Assembly: GCA_016946835.1 (NCBI GenBank)
Contig: JACVTC010000072.1
Location: forward strand, 632,501-675,000
Length of the DNA stretch: 42,500 nucleotides
Reading direction: 5' to 3'
Origin: Neocallimastix lanati (nom. inval.)
Taxonomy: Eukaryota > Neocallimastigomycota > Neocallimastigomycetes > Neocallimastigales > Neocallimastigaceae
The position numbers and the translations under genes are program-made. This document shows positions 8,952 through 19,874 of this stretch, one piece after another. The notes under the pieces were generated by a model. That model worked only from the letters and a program-made list of their open reading frames with translations. It was not told the origin of the DNA and did not search any database. The first letter of the stretch is position 1; the number at the start of each line of letters is the position of its first letter.

Positions 8952-11830
8952 TCAATGATTCAAATAGATGGTATACTCATATAAATAATTATCAAATAGA
9001 AAGTAAAAGTTATTTTCCGCTTTTGAATGCTATTGAAAATAATAATTTTGAAATGGTAAAATTATTAATTGACTCCCAAAATGAAATAGGTTTTCCTTTA
9101 AATATTAATAAATTAGTACTGTTAAAGGCAATTAAAAATAATAGTATTAAAATTATAAAATTATTGATTAATTATGCTAATAAGCATGATTATATTTTAG
9201 ACATAAACGGAATCGAAGTTGAATACGGGTACTCTCCATTTTACCAAGCTATAAAAAATTCTGATATGACAACAATTAAACTATTAATTAATTATTCTGA
9301 CAGTAAAAACATTGTTTTAGATATTAATGGGAAAGAAAATGAATATAAATATTCACCTTTCCAGAGAGCTTTTAGTGATAATAATGTTATAATAATGAAA
9401 CTACTAGTGGAATATTCTATCCATAAAAATATAACTTTATACTCAAACGAAAAAATGAAACCAATTAATGATCTTTTTTTATTAGCTATTAATCATAATG
9501 ATATTGAATTTCTCAATTTATTAATGGATTATTCAGAAAAAAATGGTAACTTATTAAACATAAATTATGGATATACTAACGATGGATCTAATTATTATGG
9601 ACATATTACTGAGCAACCGTTATTAACAGTTCTAAAAAGAAATAATATTCCAATAACAAAATTGTTAATAGAATATGCTAATAAAATAAATATTATTATC
9701 GATACTTATAAATCGAATAATAATAATAAAAATTATCTGATGTTAAAAGCAATTGAAAAAAATAATATAGATGTAGTAAAATCATTAATTGATTATGCTG
9801 AGAGTAAAAATATCACTTTAAATATTTATGAAAGAGATAAATCTGGAAAAAATCCGTTGTTAAAGGCCATTGAAAATAATAATATTCAGATGGTAAAATT
9901 ATTAATTGATCATGCAAATAGCAAAAATATTACTTTGAATATTCAAGAAAAAGATTCAAATGGAAATTATTCATTGTTACATGCAGTTGAAAATGATAAC
10001 ATGGAGATGGTAAAATTATTAATTAATCATGATATTTCTTTAAGTATTCAAGATAATTTCAATTATCTATTGTTAAAAGCAATTGAAAAAGACAACATAG
10101 AAATGGTAAAATTCTTAATTAATTATACTGATAGTAAAAATATTACTATTAATAATAATTATTATAATAACAATCTCTCATATTGTCAATTACTAAAATC
10201 AATTGAAAATAACAACATTCAAATAGTAAAATTATTAATTGATCATGCAAATTGCAAAAATATTACTTTGAATATTCAAGAAAAAGATTCAAATGGAAAT
10301 TATTCATTGTTAAAAGCAGTTGAAAAAGATAACATAGAGATTGTAAAATTGTTAATTGATTATGCTGATAGTAAAAATATTACATTAAATCTTCAAATAA
10401 AAGATATGAATAAAAATTATCCATTGTTAAAAGCAGTTGAAAAAGATAACATAGAGATGGTAAAATTATTCATTGATTATGCTGATAATAAAAATATTAC
10501 ATTAAATATTAATGATTATGACAATTTCAAATATTGCCCATTATTAAAATCAATTGAAAATAACAATGTTGAAATGCTTAATCTATTAATTGATTATGCA
10601 AATAGAAAAAATATTACTTTGAATATTCAAGAAAAATATTTTAAAAGAAATTATCTGTTGTTAAAGGTCGTTGAAAATAATAATATTCAGATGGTAAAAT
10701 CAATAATTGATTATGCAAATAGCAAAAATATTACTTTGAATATTCAAGAAAAAGATTCAAATGGAAATTATCCTTTATTAAAAGCAACTGAAAAAGATAA
10801 TATAGAGATAGTAAAATTATTAATCGATTACGCAAATACTAAAAATATTTTTTTCGATATCAATGGAAGTAACAATAATAATCATAATCCATTATTAAAT
10901 TCCATTGAAAATAACAGTATTGAAATGATTAAATTATTAATTAACTATGCAAATAGTAAAATTAATTACATTGATATTAATAAACCTGAAATACTAGTAA
11001 AACTATGTGAATCGCGTAATGCAGAGATACTAAAATTACTATTTGAATATTCCTATAATACAAATTATTTAATTCTTGTTAACATGATGAAGAAAGATGA
11101 AGATAGTCTTTTTAAGCTAGCGCTTTATGAAAACAAAATGGATATAGTTAATTTAATAATAGATTATTCTCATAAAAAAAATTTCACTCTAAATATCAGT
11201 GATGGTGATGTGAAAGATACCTCAAAAATAAGTAAAAAAATTTTAATTTTATTAGTGCAATATGGAATCGATAAAAATTTAAATTTGAATATTAAGGATG
11301 AACGATTACCAAATAGTATCAGTAAAGACTCAAATTTGATTCCGATATTGCAAACCGTAAAGAAAAATGATATCGAAATGGTAAAATTATTAATTGATGA
11401 ATCAAATCAAAAGAATCGTCTACTGGATTTATACGAAAAAGACGAAAAAAGAAAATTCCCATTGTTAGAAGCAATTACGAATAATAATTTAGATATGGTA
11501 AAATTAATAATTGATTATGCCAAGAGTAAAGATATCATTTTAAACATAAATGAAATTGGTGAGGAAGAATATAATCCTATATTGAAGGCAGCCGAGAAAA
11601 ACAATACTGAAATGGTAAAATTATTAGTGAATTATACAATGGAAAAAAACTATTATTTAAATGTCAATAGAATAATTGGTTATCAAAATTCGCCATTCAA
11701 GTATGCCGTTTTAAATGATAATATTGACATGATAAAGTTATTAATGGATTATACCAACGATAGAATTATTTATTTAAATATTAATGAAAAAGATATACTT
11801 AGAAATTCTACATTACAAAATGCAGATTAA
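8936..11830 (+). CDS. Ankyrin-repeat protein, middle part of the array
   Basis: Encodes 964 aa with about 25 ankyrin repeats of the same type as the upstream ORF, starting inside a repeat (MVKLLINDSNRW) rather than at a cap. That makes it a continuation, not an independent gene. ATG 8936 is only the first in-frame Met. Several repeats are near-identical at the DNA level: the segment starting at 9926 recurs at 10259 (333 bp, exactly three 37-residue repeats) and again at 10727, so the array has grown by recent multi-repeat duplication. It ends mid-repeat (STLQNAD), again where a -1 shift restores the ankyrin register in the next frame. Confidence 0.85.
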   Translation: MVKLLINDSNRWYTHINNYQIESKSYFPLLNAIENNNFEMVKLLIDSQNEIGFPLNINKLVLLKAIKNNSIKIIKLLINYANKHDYILDINGIEVEYGYSPFYQAIKNSDMTTIKLLINYSDSKNIVLDINGKENEYKYSPFQRAFSDNNVIIMKLLVEYSIHKNITLYSNEKMKPINDLFLLAINHNDIEFLNLLMDYSEKNGNLLNINYGYTNDGSNYYGHITEQPLLTVLKRNNIPITKLLIEYANKINIIIDTYKSNNNNKNYLMLKAIEKNNIDVVKSLIDYAESKNITLNIYERDKSGKNPLLKAIENNNIQMVKLLIDHANSKNITLNIQEKDSNGNYSLLHAVENDNMEMVKLLINHDISLSIQDNFNYLLLKAIEKDNIEMVKFLINYTDSKNITINNNYYNNNLSYCQLLKSIENNNIQIVKLLIDHANCKNITLNIQEKDSNGNYSLLKAVEKDNIEIVKLLIDYADSKNITLNLQIKDMNKNYPLLKAVEKDNIEMVKLFIDYADNKNITLNINDYDNFKYCPLLKSIENNNVEMLNLLIDYANRKNITLNIQEKYFKRNYLLLKVVENNNIQMVKSIIDYANSKNITLNIQEKDSNGNYPLLKATEKDNIEIVKLLIDYANTKNIFFDINGSNNNNHNPLLNSIENNSIEMIKLLINYANSKINYIDINKPEILVKLCESRNAEILKLLFEYSYNTNYLILVNMMKKDEDSLFKLALYENKMDIVNLIIDYSHKKNFTLNISDGDVKDTSKISKKILILLVQYGIDKNLNLNIKDERLPNSISKDSNLIPILQTVKKNDIEMVKLLIDESNQKNRLLDLYEKDEKRKFPLLEAITNNNLDMVKLIIDYAKSKDIILNINEIGEEEYNPILKAAEKNNTEMVKLLVNYTMEKNYYLNVNRIIGYQNSPFKYAVLNDNIDMIKLLMDYTNDRIIYLNINEKDILRNSTLQNAD

Positions 11831-11853
11831 ATAATTATTTTGAATTAATTAAA

Positions 11854-13983
11854 TTGTTAATTGAGTATGCTAATAAGAAAAAAATATTGTTAGATATTAA
11901 ATATTATAAGCAATTTTTGTTGCTGTTTATATCCAGTGAGAATGTTGAAGCAATAAAATTATTGATTAATTATTCAAATAATGTAAATATTATTTTAAAT
12001 GTTAATGAAGAAGACGACAAAGGATGTTATCCACTGTTAAAAGCAATTGAAAAAAATAATATTGAATTGATGAAATTGTTAATAGAGTATGCGAAAAACA
12101 AAAATATTAATTTAAATATTGATAAAAGTGATAATAAAGGATGCAGTAAATTACTGGCTACTCTTATAGAAACTAATAATAGTGAAATTATTCAATTGTT
12201 AATTGAATATTTCAGTAATATAGATATTACATTTGATATTAATGGAAAAAATGAAAGTGGAAATTATTTATTATTGAGGGCAGTTGAAAACAACAATGAT
12301 GAAATTGTAAAATTGTTAATGGATTTTGCATCCAATAAAAACTTGAAACTGAATATTAATGAAAGTAATCAAACTGGAGATTATCCGCTTTTAGTGTCTT
12401 GTTCAAAAAATAATATCAATATAATTAAATTATTAATAGATTATGCCAATAATAATTTCAATAAATTAATTCTTAACTGTAAAAACAGTAATGGACAATT
12501 TCCCCTTTTTTGTGCTTATACCAATAATAATATCGAAATTGTAAAATTACTTATTGATTACTCAGAAAAAAATAAAATTATTCTTCTATTCATTGAAAAG
12601 ATTATAAATGATAATTTAAATAAGAATGATGAAATTAAAAAGTTATTAAGTCAATACGAAGAAAGGCATTATTTATTCCCAAAGACAAACAATAATAAAA
12701 AAGAAAATAGTAATAGTGAAGAATTTGTCTTCAATTCACTGATGAACTCAATCAAATGCAATGTTCTCAAGAAAATTGAAAATTTATTTTATTATAATAT
12801 GCCTGAAAATGTTGAGAGTTTCCTAAATAAAACAGATGACACCGGAAGTTTTCCACTATTACTAGCAATTAGCCGACGTAACATTAAAATGGTGAAACTA
12901 TTTATGGATATAGCGGAAAGTAAAAATTTTACTTTAAATATTAATATGAAAGATAAAAATGGTAATTTTCCATTACTTTGTTCAATTGACAATGGTTTCT
13001 ATGGATTTAAATTAAAAAATGAAGTTTCTTATTCGCATAATGATGAAATTCAAATGTTAAAACTTTTAATTGAATATGCTAATACTAATGATATCATTTT
13101 AAATATTAATGAAAAAAATAATTTAGGAGATTATCCGTTATTGAAAGCAATTAATAAAAATAGTATTGAAAGTGTAAAATTATTGATTGAATATGCTAAT
13201 TCGAAGCAGATTATATTAAAAATAAATGAACTGAGCATGAGTAGAAACTATCCATTACAAAGTATAATCAATAATAATAATGTAGAAATGCTAAAAGTTT
13301 TGATTGACTATGCTAACAGTAAAGATGTGACTCTAAATCTTAACGAAAAAAATGCTTTTGGCTATAATCCTCTTTTGTTAGCAATTGGTAAAAATAACGT
13401 TGAGTTAATAAGACAGATAATCGATTATACCAATTCAAAACAAGTTATATTGAGTATTAATGAAATTGAAAACACCCATAGTTATTTACTTTCAAGTGTA
13501 ATCAATAGTAATAATACAGAAATAATGAAAATACTGATAGACTATGCTAACAGTACAAATATTACTTTAAATATCAATAGGAAAAATATAATTGGACAAA
13601 CACCACTTTCGTCGGCAATAAATAAAAATAATATTGAATTTGTAAGACAGATAATAGATTATGCCAATTCCAAACATCTTACTTTAGATATTAATGAAAA
13701 GAATCCGCTTCTATTAGCAGTCATTAATAATAATATTGAATTAGTGAAATTACTAATTGATTATGCCAATCGCAATACTATTAAATTAAATGTTAATGTG
13801 AAACATGTAGATGGTAGGAGTTTGTTAACGATAGCAAATAAAAATTTTGAAATTAAAAAATTAATAATGGATTATGCAAATTCTAATGATATTATTATAA
13901 CTAAAGATAGTATTAGTAGCAGTAGTAACAGTGGTACAACAAGTACATTTTCGAAAAAAAGAACTTTTAAATTTACATTTTAA
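11854..13983 (+). CDS. Ankyrin-repeat protein, 3' part of the array
   Basis: Encodes about 709 aa of further ankyrin repeats. The codon at 11854 is TTG, and the frame extends back to about 11834 (LNNYFELIKLLIEYAN), so this is a continuation of the preceding ORF and not a true start. A non-ankyrin linker of about 50 residues (around residues 250-310, with RHYLFPKTNNNKKEN) splits this part into two blocks. The tail is Ser/Thr-rich and basic (TSTFSKKRTFKFTF) and ends at TAA 13981-13983. Joined with the two upstream parts, the locus spans 7,153 bp, or about 2,380 residues and 60 or so repeats. A run of 20 A follows the stop by 4 nt. Confidence 0.85.
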   Translation: MLIEYANKKKILLDIKYYKQFLLLFISSENVEAIKLLINYSNNVNIILNVNEEDDKGCYPLLKAIEKNNIELMKLLIEYAKNKNINLNIDKSDNKGCSKLLATLIETNNSEIIQLLIEYFSNIDITFDINGKNESGNYLLLRAVENNNDEIVKLLMDFASNKNLKLNINESNQTGDYPLLVSCSKNNINIIKLLIDYANNNFNKLILNCKNSNGQFPLFCAYTNNNIEIVKLLIDYSEKNKIILLFIEKIINDNLNKNDEIKKLLSQYEERHYLFPKTNNNKKENSNSEEFVFNSLMNSIKCNVLKKIENLFYYNMPENVESFLNKTDDTGSFPLLLAISRRNIKMVKLFMDIAESKNFTLNINMKDKNGNFPLLCSIDNGFYGFKLKNEVSYSHNDEIQMLKLLIEYANTNDIILNINEKNNLGDYPLLKAINKNSIESVKLLIEYANSKQIILKINELSMSRNYPLQSIINNNNVEMLKVLIDYANSKDVTLNLNEKNAFGYNPLLLAIGKNNVELIRQIIDYTNSKQVILSINEIENTHSYLLSSVINSNNTEIMKILIDYANSTNITLNINRKNIIGQTPLSSAINKNNIEFVRQIIDYANSKHLTLDINEKNPLLLAVINNNIELVKLLIDYANRNTIKLNVNVKHVDGRSLLTIANKNFEIKKLIMDYANSNDIIITKDSISSSSNSGTTSTFSKKRTFKFTF

Positions 13984-14354
13984 TCCTAAAAAAAAAAAAA
14001 AAAAAAAGATTTATACCATCAATTGGAATAATTGAAATATTTGGAAATTGTCCAAATTTCTAATTTTAATTTTCAAATTATATTTATCATAAAAAAAAAT
14101 TCTTTTAAATAAATAGCATATGAAGTACTTATTATTTAATAATTTTAGTATTCTTTTTTTTTTGGATAGAATATTAATAAAAATTATATTATTATTACTT
14201 TTAATGTAAAAAAAAAAAATTAAAAATAAAAAATAAACTATAACTAATATTACATTTTAAATAGCTCTACTCTTATTTTTTTTTATTTTAAATTTTTCTT
14301 AAAACATTATTAATAAATTGTGTCTGATTAATTGATTATAGAAAATTATTTCTT

Positions 14355-14765
14355 TTAATGTCAATTCCTAAAATAGAATCTGCAGCATTGCGTTTTGATA
14401 TTTTAAATGATATCTTTATTTTTATTATAATACTATTGATATGTTTATCAGTTCCAGTTATTAACAAATTATCTACGTACAATGCCAATTATACATACCG
14501 TAAATCCTCCCACTATTTTCTTAAAAATACAAGGTTCTGAAATTAATTGAATGAAGTTGTTATTTATAAGAAAGCTAGAAAAAAGTAAATTTCACTGGCG
14601 GTCAAATTTTTTAAGTCCATAAAGAGCTTTTATTAAGATGCCAGCAACCTTTTTCCAAAATTTGAATCTCCAAGAGGTATATTTATGCACATTTCTTTTT
14701 CAAGAGGATCATTTGTTTATGCACATTTCTTTTTCAAGAGGATCATTTAGGTGCTTGCAAATATA
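14355..14765 (-). pseudogene. Ty1/copia reverse transcriptase fossil
   Basis: Minus-strand fragments in order match the copia polymerase core: LNDPLEKEMCINIPLGDSN, then GKGCWHLNKALYGLKKFDRQ followed by TGA where the family has Trp, then NNNFIQL, EPCIFKKIVGGFTVCIIGI, then YVDNLLITGTDKHINS and KISKRNAADSILGIDI. ALYGLK and YVDN (for YVDD) are the diagnostic motifs. At least three frameshifts and one stop are present, and no LTRs, integrase or gag are visible, so it is a dead solo fragment. A plus-strand open frame at 14358-14540 is its shadow. Confidence 0.8.
14682..14748. repeat. 34-bp tandem duplication inside the copia fossil
   Basis: A 33-bp identical block (14682-14714 and 14716-14748, beginning TTTATGCACATTTC) occurs twice with a unit of 34 bp. 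As 34 is not a multiple of three, it also breaks the reading frame. The identity suggests a late event. Confidence 0.8.
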
Positions 14766-14828
14766 TCATAAATATATCTTTTTTGATAATAAATATTCAT
14801 TTAGCTAATTCAGAAGGTGTTTGTTCAT

Positions 14829-14829
<1 letters not shown>

Positions 14830-14871
<42 letters not shown>
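14830..14871. repeat. A42 homopolymer
   Basis: An uninterrupted run of 42 A residues follows the copia fossil. On the minus strand it splits a weakly coding-like stretch (KLLYEYGNKEFNVHLDREV before, DEQTPSELAK after), which may be a further relic. Confidence 0.7.
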
Positions 14872-14873
<2 letters not shown>

Positions 14874-14884
14874 TCTCTATCTAA

Positions 14885-15810
14885 ATGAACATTAAATTCT
14901 TTGTTTCCATATTCATATAATAATTTGATTCTAAATTAAAACCAACAAAAATATTTATTGTAAGGTTTTTATAAAGAATATATAATACTTGTATATAAAG
15001 CGTTTTTTAAGATTAATATTAAATCTATAATTTATGAAATGAACTATTTTTATAATATTAACTTTATTATTTGACGATTACTTCTTTTTCTTCATTTTTA
15101 TTTATTTATTTATTTATTTATTTAATTTTTTACTTTTGTTTTTTAAATTCGTATTGTGAATTTCTGTTAATTAACGATATTAATATAATTCAATTAAAAA
15201 AAAAGAAATAATAATAAAAATAATCTAATATATATATATTTCTTTTTAGAATTGTATAAAAATTTTTGATGACCATTGCTACATTTATTATAGAATTAAT
15301 GATGTTAACCAAAGTATTATTTCTTTATTGTAAAATAATTACACAAGGATTAACTTTCTTTTTTTTAATATACCAATAATTATTTTTTATCTATATAATT
15401 AAATTAATGTTTTTTTTTTATATACAAATATTTTTAAACATATATGCATTTAAAATTTATTACTAGATGTTTAATTATTCATTCGTTTTAAAAATTATAT
15501 AAATATTTATTAAATTAAATCATAATTAAAAATATATTTAACCATTAATCAATATTTAAAATTTATTTGAATTAGGTTAATTTAATATTAAATTTTTATT
15601 TCAGATTAAATAATTTAAAATTTTTTATTTTTCACTGATTTTTTTTATAATCTATTTTATTGTTGTTGACATTGAAAATTTAAATATAAAAACTAAATAA
15701 TATGCTTCAAATAGTAAATAATAAAATAAGAAATAAGAACTAATAAAAATAATGAAATAATAAAAAGCAACATAATAACATAATAACATTATGATGTTAT
15801 AAATAATAAA
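14885..15810. other. AT-rich intergenic region, no gene seen
   Basis: A/T-only sequence with TTTA and AAT runs. Apart from the short possible relic at its left end, I see no open frame with coding composition. Confidence 0.6.
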
Positions 15811-15814
15811 TAAT

Positions 15815-17180
15815 TCAATAATAAATAATAAATAATAAATAATAAATAATAAATAATAAATAATAAATAATAAATAATAAATAGTAAATAATAAATAATA
15901 AATAGTAAATAATAAATAATAAATAATAAATAATAAATAATAAATAATAAATAATAAATAATAATTAATAATTAATAATTAATAAAAAGTAAATAATAAA
16001 TTATAAATAATAAATAATAAATAATAAATAATAAATAATAATTAATAATTAATAATTAATAATTAATAATTAATAAATAAATAAATAATAATTAATAATT
16101 AATAATTAATAAATAAATAAATAATAAATAATAAATAAATAATAAATAATAAATAATAAATAATAAATAATAAATAATAAATAATAAATAATAAATAATA
16201 ATTAATAAATAAATAAATAATAATTAATAATTAATAATAAATAATAAATAATAAATAATAAATAATAAATAATAAATAATAAATAATAAATAATAAATAA
16301 ATAAATAATAATTAATAATTAATAATTAATAAATAATAAATAATAAATAATAAATAATAAATAATAATTAATAATTAATAATTAATAAATAATAAATAAT
16401 AATTAATAATTAATAATTAATAATAAATAATAAATAATAAATAAATAATAAATAATAATTAATAATTAATAATTAATAATTAATAAATAAATAAATAATA
16501 ATTAATAATTAATAAATAAATAAATATTAAATAATAAATAAATAAATAATAAATAATAATTAATAATTAATAAATAATAATAAATAATAATTAATAAATA
16601 ATGGAATAATAAATAATAATTAATAATAAATAATAATAAATAAATAATAAATAATAAATAAATAAATAATAATTAATAAATAAATAATAAATAATAAATA
16701 ATAAATAATAAATAATAAATAATAAATAATAAATAATAAATAATAGATAATAAATAATAAATAATAAATAATAAATAATAAATAATAAATAATAAATAAT
16801 AAATAATAAATAATAAATAATAGATAATAAATAATAAATAATAAATAATAAATAATAGATAATAAATAATAAATAATAAATAATAGATAATAAATAATAA
16901 ATAATAAATAATAAATAATAAATAATAAATAATAAATAATAAATAATAAATAATAAATAATAAATAATAAATAATAGATAATAAATAATAAATAATAAAT
17001 AATAAATAATAGATAATAAATAATAAATAATAAATAATAGATAATAAATAATAAATAATAAATAATAAATAATAAATAATAAATAATAAATAATAAATAA
17101 TAAATAATAAATAATAAATAATAAATAATAGATAATAAATAATAAATAATAAATAATAATTAATAAATAATAAATAATAT
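15815..17180. repeat. 7-bp AT satellite, AAATAAT heptamer
   Basis: About 1.35 kb of tandem AAATAAT heptamers, interspersed with blocks of the one-base variant AATTAAT and with short AAAT slippage tracts. Because 7 is prime to 3, the minus strand stays open over 500 bp and repeats a seven-residue peptide (LLFIIYY). That open frame is an artefact of the repeat. The block is followed near 17293 by the element AGAGTATTTATTAA, which also marks the satellite at 38.8-39.5 kb. Confidence 0.9.
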
Positions 17181-17199
17181 ATATTATACATGCAAATAA

Positions 17200-17921
17200 T
17201 AAATAACAAATATAATAAATAAAAAAAATAAATAATTAGTAATAAAAAATATATTTATTATATATGTATATTTAAAAAGTATAAATAATAAAAAGAGTAT
17301 TTATTAATAAATAATAATAAAACATAAACTCTGTTGTAATATAATTTTTATTTATTAATAGGCTGAAATAATTTAGAGTTAGAAATAGTATCTGTATAAA
17401 CTTTCATAAGATTATGATTTAAAGTTCAAAATAAATAAATAATTAATAAATAAAGAAAAGAAAAGAAAACAAAAAAAGCTAAAAAGAAATTCAAAACTAA
17501 AACCAAAAAAAAAAAATATATATATATATATCAAAGAAAATAAAAATAAAAAATAAAATAAAAAATATAATAAAAAAAGTAATAAAAATAAATATATTAA
17601 TAATATTTAATACTAATAATAAATATTATAAAAATATTGATTAATACTAATTGAATGGAAAATAATAAATAAAAGAAATATTAATTATTTAATAATAAAT
17701 ATATATAAAAAGCAACCCTATATACCCTATTTTTATTATAATAATAAAAAAAATAGTATTTATAAGTTAATATATATCAAAAAAAAAAAAAATAAAAAAG
17801 AAATTAAATAAATAAGTTAAAAAAATAATAATAGGAAGAAGAAGATAAAAAAATATAATACTATAAAAAAAAATATGAAAAACCAATCTTTATTCTAATT
17901 TATTATTCAAAGTAATTCCTA
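17200..17921. other. Upstream region of the LysM gene
   Basis: AT-rich leader and presumed promoter. A TATATAAAAAGC string at about 17701-17712 is a candidate TATA element some 210 bp before the start codon, but similar strings are common here. Purine-rich AGGAAGAAGAAG occurs at 17834-17845. Confidence 0.3.
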
Positions 17922-18374
17922 ATGAATAAATTTAGTTTCAATTTTATATTTTTAATCATTGTATTTTTATATATTATACCAAGTAAAGGATTTGTAGCTT
18001 GGTATAAAGCAAAAAATATTGACTTTCCGACGAAATGTAAAGTTGGTTATAATGTTTATAAAGGTGATACCTGTGAATCTATAGCAAAAAAATTTAATAT
18101 AAAATTAATAGATTTTAAACGTATGAATAGTTTTCCTTGTGAAGATTTATCAGCATCAGATAAAGTTTGTATTGGAGGTACATATGTTAAATGTCAAGAT
18201 TGGAAATTAGTACTTAAAGGTACTACATGTGAGGGATTCATGAAAGATAATAATATGTCTGAAGAAGAATTTAAACGTTTAAATCCAAAAATAAATTGTA
18301 ATCGTTTAATAACAGAACCATATTTATTCTTTTGTACTCTTGGAGATGTTATCGATGTAACCTATACAATGTAA
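17922..18374 (+). CDS. Secreted protein with two LysM domains
   Basis: Encodes 150 aa. Residues 1-23 form a signal peptide (Lys, then the hydrophobic core FIFLIIVFLYII, ending at about SKG). Two LysM modules follow: about residues 43-88 (YNVYKGDTCESIAKKFNI ... ASDKVCI) and about 94-140 (WKLVLKGTTCEGFMKDNN ... PYLFFC). Eight Cys, four per module, fit the disulfide-bearing fungal LysM type. LysM (CBM50) binds GlcNAc polymers such as chitin or peptidoglycan. With no catalytic domain or anchor, the protein resembles fungal LysM effector or lectin-like proteins. In a gut fungus it might shield its own chitin or bind bacterial walls; this role is inferred. No intron is needed. Confidence 0.88.
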   Translation: MNKFSFNFIFLIIVFLYIIPSKGFVAWYKAKNIDFPTKCKVGYNVYKGDTCESIAKKFNIKLIDFKRMNSFPCEDLSASDKVCIGGTYVKCQDWKLVLKGTTCEGFMKDNNMSEEEFKRLNPKINCNRLITEPYLFFCTLGDVIDVTYTM

Positions 18375-18437
18375 AAATAACTTGGGAAAATATTATAACC
18401 AATACAATACAATGTAAAAGTAACATGGGAAATATTT
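18365..18437. repeat. About 43-bp imperfect duplication over the LysM stop codon
   Basis: TACAATGTAAAAATAAC at 18365 and TACAATGTAAAAGTAAC at 18408 begin two similar blocks (TTGGGAAA versus ATGGGAAA follow). The first copy contains the stop codon and the second lies in the 3' untranslated region, so loss of the first stop would extend the protein only briefly. Confidence 0.6.
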
Positions 18438-19185
18438 ATTAGATAAATTTCTTTTTTTCAAATAACAAAATAAAATAGAATAAATAGTGAAGTAATATAT
18501 GATTAAAGTATTAATAAAAAAAAAGAATAAATAAATAATAACTAAAGACAAATTTTTATTTTCTTTTATATATCAAGAAATATATATTTAATTTAATAAT
18601 ATAAATATGTTAAAAGGAAAAAAAAAATAATAATAAAAAAATAAAGTAACAATTATTATATATATTAAATAAATTCTTGAAAATTATAGATATATATAAT
18701 TATTATAGAAAAAATTATTTCTCTTTTCATGAAATATATAAGAACAATATAAATTAAAAAGAAAAATAGTAACTAAATAATAATTAATATACCTTAATAA
18801 TTATTCACTATTCAAGTATTTTTTCTTTTATATATATATATATATCATTATTACAATCCAACTATGTCATTTTATTATTCATATTAATTTATTCATACAA
18901 ATAGATTCATACCATACAAAGTATATATTGTATTATATTATTTATTTAATAAATGAAATAGAAAAGATGGTCATAGTTTAAAACACATTATATCCAAAGT
19001 TATAATATATATTAATTAAAAAAAAAAAATTATTAAATATTTGTTCAAAATTAAAGAAAATAAAGATAAAATAAAAATATAAATAAAATAAAAATGTAAA
19101 TAAAAAAATATATGAAAAACTCTTTGAAAAGTTAAGGGGAAAATAATAAATGATATTATTTAGTGTGAATGACCTTATAAACAAA

Positions 19186-19229
<44 letters not shown>

Positions 19230-19441
19230 AAAATGGATTTTAATTATTATTAAATTATATTAATAAATATTAAATTTTATTTATATTTAAAATTCTTTAT
19301 TATTATTATTATTATTATTATTTTTAATTGATTGATTATTTAAAGTTCTTAACTATTTTTTTTTTTTTTTAATTTATTTTTAAACTTTTATATTAAATTT
19401 AAGAAAAATGTATCAAAAATCAAAAATCAAAAATCAAAAAT

Positions 19442-19476
<35 letters not shown>

Positions 19477-19590
19477 ACTTTAGATGTATCTACATTAATA
19501 GTATTTTTTAATAAATATATGATGTATTTAAATATTTATTATGTTTTTTTTTTTAAAAAAAATATTCTATATATGTAAATATAAATATTT

Positions 19591-19622
<32 letters not shown>

Positions 19623-19870
19623 TATAATAGAAAAAAAATAAATTTCTTAAAAAAATATATATCCTAATATAACAAGAAATATTTTAAAATCTTTTTTAAC
19701 CCATTTAATTAATTTCTGTTATAATTTATTAAATTTAACTAAAAATCAAATATCTCTTCCAAGAAAGCATTCTATTATAATACAATGGTACTATTTATCA
19801 ATTTCTAATTCATATATACAAATTTTTAAACTACTTCAAACTTATTAAAAAAGTTTTAGGGTACAAATAA
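18438..19870. other. AT-rich intergenic region with homopolymers
   Basis: No gene is seen. It contains a T run of about 38 near 19191-19228, AAAAATC repeats (19417-19443) leading into an A run of about 30, and an AAT tract near 19600. Confidence 0.6.
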
Positions 19871-19874
19871 AAAG

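Noticed and set aside
14358-14540. 60-codon plus-strand open frame starting MSIPKIESAALRF
   Set aside because: It is the antisense shadow of the copia reverse transcriptase fossil, whose motifs are clear on the minus strand.
14880-14935. Minus-strand KLLYEYGNKEFNVHLDREV as an ankyrin fragment
   Set aside because: The resemblance is weak and the stretch is split by a 42-base A run; not enough to call a gene.
16673-17209. 178-codon minus-strand open frame repeating LLFIIYY
   Set aside because: It is a by-product of the 7-bp satellite, whose period is prime to three and which contains no stop in that direction.
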